Below are positions 21,325 to 26,432 of a DNA stretch of 26,432 bases, piece after piece (positions within the stretch are counted from its first letter, which is position 1; each line of letters starts with the position of its first letter). The notes under the pieces were generated by a model, which was not told the DNA's origin, searched no databases, and worked only from the letters and a program-made list of their open reading frames with translations. The translations under genes and the position numbers were made by a program. The stretch covers positions 1 through 26,432 of the forward strand of contig CAZGHH010000012.1 of assembly GCA_964525485.1 (NCBI GenBank), read 5' to 3'. This DNA is from DAONBD01 sp964525485. GTDB lineage: Bacteria; Patescibacteriota; Gracilibacteria; UBA1369; LOWO2-01-FULL-3.

Positions 21325-22431
21325 ATGAAACTCTTTTGTTCTCAAAAAGACTTAGAAACGGCATTGAATATAGTCAATAAAGCAATAAGTTCAAACAACA
21401 CACTTCCTGTTTTGAATAATATTTTAATAAAAACAGAAGGAAAGAAGGTTTATTTTTCAGCGACAAACTTAGAGATAGCTATTAGTTATTCTATGGACGC
21501 GGATGTTCGCGGCGAAGGGGCTATTACTATTCCGGCCAAATTAATAACCAACTACACTTCTTTACTGGTTGATGAAAAAGTCGAACTTTCTATTGGAGAT
21601 GGCATGAGTTTATTAGTCAACTCTTCTACTTCCAACACTAAAATTAAAGGAATAAGCGCTGATGAGTTTCCTTTAATTCCAAAAGTTGAAGCCGAACACT
21701 CTTTTAAAATTAACACAAAAGATCTCGATTCGGCTATCTCAGAGACTGTTTTTTCCGCTTCTACAAATATTTCTAGACCCGTTCTTTCCGGTGTTTATAT
21801 GTATGTTTCAGGTAACGAAATGAAGATGGTTGCAACTGATAGTTATAGATTGGCAGAAAGAAAATTAACACTAACAGACAAGATAGATGGCGAATTTTCT
21901 TGTATAATTCCTGCAAGAACAATTTCTGAGCTTGGTAAAATTACAAACAAATCAGAAGAAAAAGAAGTGAAAATTAATGTTTCAAAAAACCAAATTTTAT
22001 TTACCGTCGGCGGCGTTGATCTAGTCTCAAGGCTTATAGAAGGAAAATTTCCTGAATATGAAAGGATTATTCCTAAAGAGGGAAAGACCAAAATAGAGGT
22101 GTCCATAGAAGACCTTTCCCTTGTTTTGAAAAGAGTTAGCCTTTTTGCCAGGGAAAATAATAACAGCGTGAGGTTAAGTGCTACAAACGATGGAAAGTTG
22201 TTGGTTTCAACAGATGAAACAAAGGTTGGAGAGGAGAAGGCCGAGGTTGCTATTAAAATTGACGGAGAAAATAATAAAATTTCACTAAACGCACAGTATT
22301 TATTAGATGTTTTAACATATTTAACAGAGGAAAAAATTATTCTCGAGATTAACGATAAGCTTTCACCCGCTGTTATAAAACTAACTAAAAGAGACGATTA
22401 TATTTACATAATCATGCCTCTTAAGGTATAA
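21325..22431 (+). CDS. dnaN: DNA polymerase III beta subunit (sliding clamp)
   Basis: The beta clamp is a ring-shaped dimer that holds DNA polymerase III on DNA and recruits repair proteins. The 368 residues cover three repeats of the clamp fold. The start MKLFCSQKDLETALNIVNKAI and LPVLNNILIKTEGKKVYFSATNLEIAI are characteristic. So are VFSASTNISRPVLSGVYMYV with ATDSYRLAERKL in the second domain, and the C-terminal IIMPLKV. The ATG is the first after the promoter and there is no Shine-Dalgarno sequence. dnaA and recF, frequent neighbours of dnaN, are absent. The clamp-loader delta' subunit is encoded about 6 kb upstream. The stop codon overlaps the -10 of the mfd promoter. Confidence 0.98.
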   Translation: MKLFCSQKDLETALNIVNKAISSNNTLPVLNNILIKTEGKKVYFSATNLEIAISYSMDADVRGEGAITIPAKLITNYTSLLVDEKVELSIGDGMSLLVNSSTSNTKIKGISADEFPLIPKVEAEHSFKINTKDLDSAISETVFSASTNISRPVLSGVYMYVSGNEMKMVATDSYRLAERKLTLTDKIDGEFSCIIPARTISELGKITNKSEEKEVKINVSKNQILFTVGGVDLVSRLIEGKFPEYERIIPKEGKTKIEVSIEDLSLVLKRVSLFARENNNSVRLSATNDGKLLVSTDETKVGEEKAEVAIKIDGENNKISLNAQYLLDVLTYLTEEKIILEINDKLSPAVIKLTKRDDYIYIIMPLKV

Positions 22432-22432
22432 T
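22403..22432 (+). promoter_or_regulatory. Promoter for mfd inside the end of dnaN
   Basis: TTTACA (22403-22408) is five of six to the -35 consensus. After 18 bases comes a perfect TATAAT (22427-22432) that contains the dnaN TAA stop. The start would fall near 22439, within the hairpin that follows. Confidence 0.55.
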
Positions 22433-22434
22433 TT

Positions 22435-22450
22435 GAGTGTTAAAACACTC
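22435..22450 (+). repeat. Hairpin in the dnaN-mfd gap
   Basis: GAGTGT (22435-22440) pairs with ACACTC (22445-22450) around TAAA. No T-run follows, so it is not a standard terminator. It may protect the dnaN message 3' end or form the 5' end of the mfd RNA. Confidence 0.4.
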
Positions 22451-22484
22451 GCGTACAAGTTCGTCGCAGAGTTTTTAGTATCCA

Positions 22485-25400
22485 ATGCAAAACATAGTTT
22501 CGTATTTTCAGGAGAAAGATTTTAAGGAATCTTCGGATTTATTTTTTGGCAAGTCTTCAGTGACATATTCCGGCGCCGGAAATGCTTCGTCGAAAGCCCT
22601 AATTATTTCTAATATTTTTAAACAAGCCAAAGGTGTAAGGGAGGACAAAAAGGCCGGGAACGTGCTTTGGATTGTAAATGATGAATCTGAGATGGAAAAA
22701 GTTAAACAATCGATGTACGTGTTTTCAGATAGACAGGTTTTTGGTTATAAACCGACATCAGAAGAGGATCGCGGATTTTTTTCTACAAACAGGGAATATG
22801 AGCGGGCTAAACAAATAAAAGACACAGAATTTGTTTCCAGGGTGGTTTCTTCTGTAACTACCCCCTCGGTGTTTATAGTGACCTTTGACACTGTTTTTAA
22901 AAAATTTCCCAGCGGAGAATTTTTAAAGAAAAACATTGTTAATTTCAAGGTCGGCGATGAAATTGGCGTTGTTGATTTTATAGAAAAACTTGTAGATTCA
23001 GGATATGACAATGCTGACGACGAGCATTTAAAAAAAGGAGAATATTTCAAGATAGGAGAAAGCGTTATAGTTTGGCCTGTGAACACAGACGGTGCTTATA
23101 AAATAATTTTTGACTTTGACAAAATCGAGTATATTTCAGAATATGACTTGGAGGACAAAAAAGATGGATTATCTAGAAAAACACTCGGTGTTTTTCCTAT
23201 TGATTGCGAAAAATATTCCGAAGGCATTACGGATGATCTCGGAGAAAATGGCGTGATTATAGACGACGAACTTGATATAACCGATGATTTTTTTGATGCA
23301 TGGAATGCTTTTATGGAAAATGTTAAAAGGACTCGCAAAACGGTTTCTTTTACATCTTTTAATGAAGACGAAGAAAATCACTTACACCTCCATTTTTACT
23401 CTATTTTGAAGTATCGAAGCGGTTACGATTTTGCAAATGACTTGAAAGATAAAATTAATGGCGGGTGGAGGGTTGTGATTTTTACAAAAGTTTTTGATGA
23501 ATTAAAAGGGCTTTTGGACGACCAAAAAGTGCCTTTTAGAAACGGGTTGCCGGAAAAAGGAATTGGCTCCGACGTTTCGGTAAAAGGAGAAAATAATGAA
23601 TTGCTCGGCGCGATTTATGTGATAACCGTGAAGAAAGATGATTTCTTTCCCCAAACCTTCCAGGATCCCGACAGCAAGGTTCTACTTTTAACCGATATTG
23701 CGGTTTCTCTGGTCCGCGAGGCGGGGAAAAAAGTGGCTTCCGGAAAGGTTTTCGAGGATTTTTTAAGTGGCTTGAAAACTGGTGATTATGTTGTTCATGC
23801 CGATCACGGCATTGCTCGATTTTTGGGGTTGGATAAAAAAACAGTAGATGATGTGACTCGTGAATATTTAAAACTTGGCTACGCTGAAAATGATAAGTTA
23901 TTTGTTCCGATTGATCAGGCCGATAAAGTTACGAAATATATTGGATCAGAGGAATTGATGCCAAAATTAACGCGTCTTGGGTCTGCGGAGTGGTCTACTA
24001 TTACGAGTAAGGTTAAAAAAGAAACCCAGAAAATAGCGAAGGAATTATTGGAACTTTATGCGAAAAGAAAGGCGGCTGTCGGTGTCTCTTATAAAGGAGA
24101 TACCCCTGAACAGGATGAATTTGAAAAGACTTTTCCGTACGAGGAAACCCCTGGGCAAATTAAGGCTATTTTGGATGTTAAAAAAGATATGGAATCCGGA
24201 CAACCAATGGATCGTCTTGTATGTGGAGATGTAGGGTTTGGAAAAACAGAAGTTGCGATGAGAGCCGCGTTTAAAGCCGTACAAAACGGGAAACAGGTTG
24301 CTTTTGTTTCTCCAATTACAATTTTGACCGACCAGCATTATAGGTCATTTAATGAAAGGATGACCCCTTTTAATGTGAGAGTTGAGATGCTTTCGAGATT
24401 CCGTTCGCAAAAAGAACAACTTGATGTTTTGAGACGATTGGAAAAAGGAGAGGTGGATATAGTGATAGGGACTCATAGACTACTCCAACTGGATGTGAAA
24501 TTCAAAAACCTAGGCCTTGTGATTGTGGATGAAGAGCAGAGGTTTGGTGTTAAACAAAAAGAAAGATTAAAAGAAATCAAGGCCGAAGTGGATATACTGA
24601 CGATGACCGCTACGCCGATCCCTAGAACGTTGAACATTGCTTTAAATAAACTTCGCGATATCACAACTATTACTACTCCGCCTTTTGGAAGACTTCCTGT
24701 TATTACGGAAGTTCGTAAGTATTCGCCGGGGCTCGTGCGAGACGCAATTTTGCGCGAGATCAAGCGTGGCGGACAAGTTTATTTCTTACACAATCGCGTG
24801 CAAACTATCGATGCAACTGCGCAGCAATTGCGTGAACTGGTTCCTGAGGCGACTTTTGGCGTGGCACATGGACAACTTGGAAGCGGGGATTTGGAAGAAA
24901 GAATTTTGGCATTTAAAGATAAAAAATTTAACGTTCTCGTCTCATCTACGATTATTGAAAACGGAATAGATTTGGCGAATGCTAATACTTTGATCGTGAA
25001 TAACGCGGAGAAGTTTGGACTATCGCAATTGTATCAATTGCGCGGTCGCGTAGGACGCGGTAAGACCCAGGCTTACGCTTATTTCTTGTACCATGGACAG
25101 AGGCTTCATTTGGATGCGAAGAAGCGTTTACGCGCGATAGTGGAAGCTTCCGACCTCGGTAGTGGATTCCAGATTGCGATGAAGGATCTCGAAATCCGTG
25201 GAGCTGGTGATATTCTCGGCGCAAACCAACACGGCGTGATAAACGTGGTCGGAGTGTCACACTTTATGCGAATGCTGAATAAGGCTGTTGAAGACCTCAA
25301 GGCTGGGCGTAGAAGTGTTGGCGCTGATGGCGAGGAGGAAGCGGTGGTTACGATCGAATTGCCGATACCGGCTTATATCCCAGATAGTTATATTATTAAT

Positions 25401-25811
25401 TCTAAGGATAAGATTGGTGCTTATCAAAAATTGGCGGCGGTCGATAATGTTGAATATTTGGATGAAATCCGCGAAGAGTTGTTGGAAGAATATGGGAAAA
25501 TGCCGCGTGAAGTTTCGTCTTTGTTTAGAATTATTGAATTGAAAATTTATGCGAAGAAAGCTGGAATTACAAATGTAAAAGCCGAGGCGGTTTATGGTAC
25601 CGGAGCTTCTGGGGATAAAGATATTGTACTTACAATGGGACCTCGCGTGAAACCTGCTAATATTATTTCATTATTAGAGTATAATCCATCCTGGATTATC
25701 ACTGGAAATAAATTGCGAGTAAAAATCACCGAACTTGGAACACAGTGGTTTGAAGAATTAAAAAACTGCATTGCAAAATTAAGCGAGATTGCAAAACACG
25801 GGAAGAGGTAG
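22485..25811 (+). CDS. mfd: Transcription-repair coupling factor Mfd
   Basis: Mfd removes stalled RNA polymerase at DNA lesions and recruits UvrA. The 1,108 residues have the full layout. The UvrB-like N-terminal part is diverged. The RNA polymerase interaction domain starts near 433 with GDYVVHADHGIARFLGL and continues to DQADKVTKYIG. The superfamily 2 translocase has Walker A GDVGFGKTE (about 580-588), the DEEQRFG box (near 682) and TMTATPIPRTLNIAL. Its second RecA-like domain has GVAHGQLG, STIIENGIDLANANTLI and QLYQLRGRVGRG, and the MKDLEIRGAGDILGANQHG element follows. The C-terminal regulatory domain (from about 960) is present. It probably has its own promoter within dnaN. It converges with a small minus-strand gene, three bases apart. 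Confidence 0.97.
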   Translation: MQNIVSYFQEKDFKESSDLFFGKSSVTYSGAGNASSKALIISNIFKQAKGVREDKKAGNVLWIVNDESEMEKVKQSMYVFSDRQVFGYKPTSEEDRGFFSTNREYERAKQIKDTEFVSRVVSSVTTPSVFIVTFDTVFKKFPSGEFLKKNIVNFKVGDEIGVVDFIEKLVDSGYDNADDEHLKKGEYFKIGESVIVWPVNTDGAYKIIFDFDKIEYISEYDLEDKKDGLSRKTLGVFPIDCEKYSEGITDDLGENGVIIDDELDITDDFFDAWNAFMENVKRTRKTVSFTSFNEDEENHLHLHFYSILKYRSGYDFANDLKDKINGGWRVVIFTKVFDELKGLLDDQKVPFRNGLPEKGIGSDVSVKGENNELLGAIYVITVKKDDFFPQTFQDPDSKVLLLTDIAVSLVREAGKKVASGKVFEDFLSGLKTGDYVVHADHGIARFLGLDKKTVDDVTREYLKLGYAENDKLFVPIDQADKVTKYIGSEELMPKLTRLGSAEWSTITSKVKKETQKIAKELLELYAKRKAAVGVSYKGDTPEQDEFEKTFPYEETPGQIKAILDVKKDMESGQPMDRLVCGDVGFGKTEVAMRAAFKAVQNGKQVAFVSPITILTDQHYRSFNERMTPFNVRVEMLSRFRSQKEQLDVLRRLEKGEVDIVIGTHRLLQLDVKFKNLGLVIVDEEQRFGVKQKERLKEIKAEVDILTMTATPIPRTLNIALNKLRDITTITTPPFGRLPVITEVRKYSPGLVRDAILREIKRGGQVYFLHNRVQTIDATAQQLRELVPEATFGVAHGQLGSGDLEERILAFKDKKFNVLVSSTIIENGIDLANANTLIVNNAEKFGLSQLYQLRGRVGRGKTQAYAYFLYHGQRLHLDAKKRLRAIVEASDLGSGFQIAMKDLEIRGAGDILGANQHGVINVVGVSHFMRMLNKAVEDLKAGRRSVGADGEEEAVVTIELPIPAYIPDSYIINSKDKIGAYQKLAAVDNVEYLDEIREELLEEYGKMPREVSSLFRIIELKIYAKKAGITNVKAEAVYGTGASGDKDIVLTMGPRVKPANIISLLEYNPSWIITGNKLRVKITELGTQWFEELKNCIAKLSEIAKHGKR

Positions 25812-25814
25812 GAT

Positions 25815-26087
25815 TTATAAATCTACAGAATATACATTCCCAATCCAATGTCTTATCCCGGCAACTGTTTCCCTAAATGTTTTGTCCGCCTCTGGAGTAG
25901 TCAATCTTTGCCCTCTAACTACGGTTCTTACGGCTCCGGCAACCGTGTGTTCTTGTTTTTCAAAAGTTTCTATTCCTCCGTTTTCACGCAACGTTCTTAG
26001 TGCTGCGAGCAGAGTTGATTGATCCGTTCCCGGTTTTAATTCGACGCTCAGCGCGTAATCTTTCAGTTGATCACTTTCTGTATTCAT
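25815..26087 (-). CDS. Small hypothetical protein, 90 residues
   Basis: No family is recognised. The sequence begins MNTESDQLKDYALSVELKPGTDQ, continues with a helix (LLAALRTLRENGGIETFEK) and a basic middle part (VAGAVRTVVRGQRLT), and ends with a helix and aromatic residues (IRHWIGNVYSVDL). It is soluble and has no signal, cysteine motif or membrane segment. The predicted promoter upstream (TTGACA) and the tight convergence with mfd support a real gene. The alternation of polar and apolar residues at the N-terminus hints at a small alpha/beta fold, but I cannot name it. Confidence 0.7.
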   Translation of the reverse strand: MNTESDQLKDYALSVELKPGTDQSTLLAALRTLRENGGIETFEKQEHTVAGAVRTVVRGQRLTTPEADKTFRETVAGIRHWIGNVYSVDL

Positions 26088-26114
26088 AAGTTTTATTTAT
26101 TGATTTAGGTGCGG

Positions 26115-26143
26115 ATTTTGCCAGAACTTGATTAATCTGTCAA
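26115..26143 (-). promoter_or_regulatory. Promoter for the 90-residue gene
   Basis: On the minus strand there is a perfect TTGACA (26138-26143), a 17-base spacer, and CAAAAT (26115-26120), four of six to consensus. The TGA stop of the upstream ORF lies inside this -35. The start would be near 26108, about 20 bases before the ATG. Confidence 0.5.
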
Positions 26144-26376
26144 GAAGTGGTAGAGTTTTCTGGCTTACGAAGCTCTTTAACAAATGGGGATGTACAGGTA
26201 TTCGATGGAAGGATTTTGGATCCTAAGATTGCAGTCGGGTCATCGCGCTGTCTGGCCCTCGAATAAGTCCAGCGCAAAATAAGTGCTAATCTTAAATTAG
26301 CTTTTGCACGAGAAATGGAATCAGCATTTGCTCCGGCATTTGCTCCAGTTCGTGCATAAAGATCTTCCTTTTTCAA
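26140..26376 (-). CDS. Doubtful small ORF, 78 residues, start unclear
   Basis: The frame has no ATG; TTG at 26376 is the only usual start. It stays open upstream as far as a TAA at 26421-26423. The translation has a TGANAGANAD tandem repeat, a helix (SISRAKANLRLALILRW) and a polar C-terminus ending in TGA inside the next promoter's -35. It could be a real small gene, the end of a decayed one, or a chance frame over a structured region: two inverted repeats occupy 26364-26417, the first of which covers the TTG. No family is recognised. Confidence 0.35.
   Translation of the reverse strand: MKKEDLYARTGANAGANADSISRAKANLRLALILRWTYSRARQRDDPTAILGSKILPSNTCTSPFVKELRKPENSTTS
26323..26346. repeat. Two tandem 12-base units
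   Basis: AGCATTTGCTCC (26323-26334) is followed directly by GGCATTTGCTCC (26335-26346), 11 of 12 identical. In the minus frame the units encode GANAGANA. A replication-slippage duplication is likely. Confidence 0.6.
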
Positions 26377-26417
26377 GGAAGCCGTTATACTCGTGACGCC
26401 TTCTGGCGGGATATAAC
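26364..26417. repeat. Two adjacent inverted repeats near the window end
   Basis: CTTCCTT/AAGGAAG (26364-26370 with 26375-26381) forms a perfect 7-pair hairpin with a 4-base loop. It is followed by GTTATA/TATAAC (26384-26389 with 26412-26417) enclosing CGCC-TTCT-GGCG (26397-26408). Neither is followed by a T-run on either strand. The role is unknown; the window ends soon after. Confidence 0.45.
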
Positions 26418-26432
26418 GACATTAGAAGGTTA

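Noticed and set aside
22435..22450. Terminator after dnaN
   Set aside because: The hairpin lacks a T-run.
1..26432. tRNA genes, CRISPR arrays, insertion sequences, phage genes or defence systems
   Set aside because: I looked for tRNA T-loop motifs, regularly spaced repeats, transposase motifs and known defence domains and saw none.

Overview
The window looks like a piece of a bacterial chromosome from the Candidate Phyla Radiation, most plausibly a Peregrinibacteria-like lineage. This is an inference from gene content and style, not from a marker tree. The reasons are: moderately AT-rich DNA; an IspD-IspF fusion with a divergent cyclase half; a MurF-type ligase lacking the usual N-terminal domain; a VanW protein; RNase Y; many small orphan proteins; and almost no Shine-Dalgarno sequences. 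TGA acts as a stop (pdxT ends on it and the coding frames avoid it), which argues against the lineages that read UGA as glycine. There are no tRNAs, rRNAs, insertion sequences, phage genes or CRISPR arrays that I can see.

Layout. 1-1932: 3' part of carB. 2033-3397: an unrecognised protein with lysozyme-like (SLT) motif blocks. 3512-5078: pdxS-pdxT, PLP synthase. 5079-5596: two small tandem genes on the minus strand that look like diverged paralogues, with a strong promoter. 5770-6462: recR. 6529-11055 (minus): the MEP isoprenoid operon, read ispG-dxr-orf63-ispDF-ispE. 11164-12309: infC-rpmI-rplT, with a near-consensus promoter and a hairpin terminator. 12427-13304 (minus): acylphosphatase and a lipoprotein cyclophilin. 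13458-17366: murF-like, DNA polymerase III delta'-like, PSP1/RicT-like and TPR genes in one tight operon. 17384-21003 (minus): rny, a small glycine-zipper membrane protein, and vanW. 21004-21324: AT-rich divergent spacer. 21325-25811: dnaN and mfd. 25815-26432: small minus-strand ORFs of unknown function.

Functionally the window mixes information processing (recR, infC, L35, L20, clamp, clamp-loader subunit, Mfd, RNase Y) with envelope synthesis (MurF-like, VanW, possible SLT protein, IPP/DMAPP supply for lipid carriers) and cofactor or nucleotide synthesis (PdxST, CarB). RicT-like and RNase Y proteins lie within 4 kb of each other; in Bacillus RicT is part of the complex that modulates RNase Y.

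The most interesting points are: an AUA start codon for infC, supported by homology and by a near-perfect promoter; the IspDF fusion with altered active-site motifs and a basic tail overprinted on the start of ispE; a possible in-frame amber codon cutting off the end of ispE; tandem paralogous small orphan proteins; and a consistent promoter/leader style without Shine-Dalgarno sequences. I found no convincing large undescribed defence or mobile system here.
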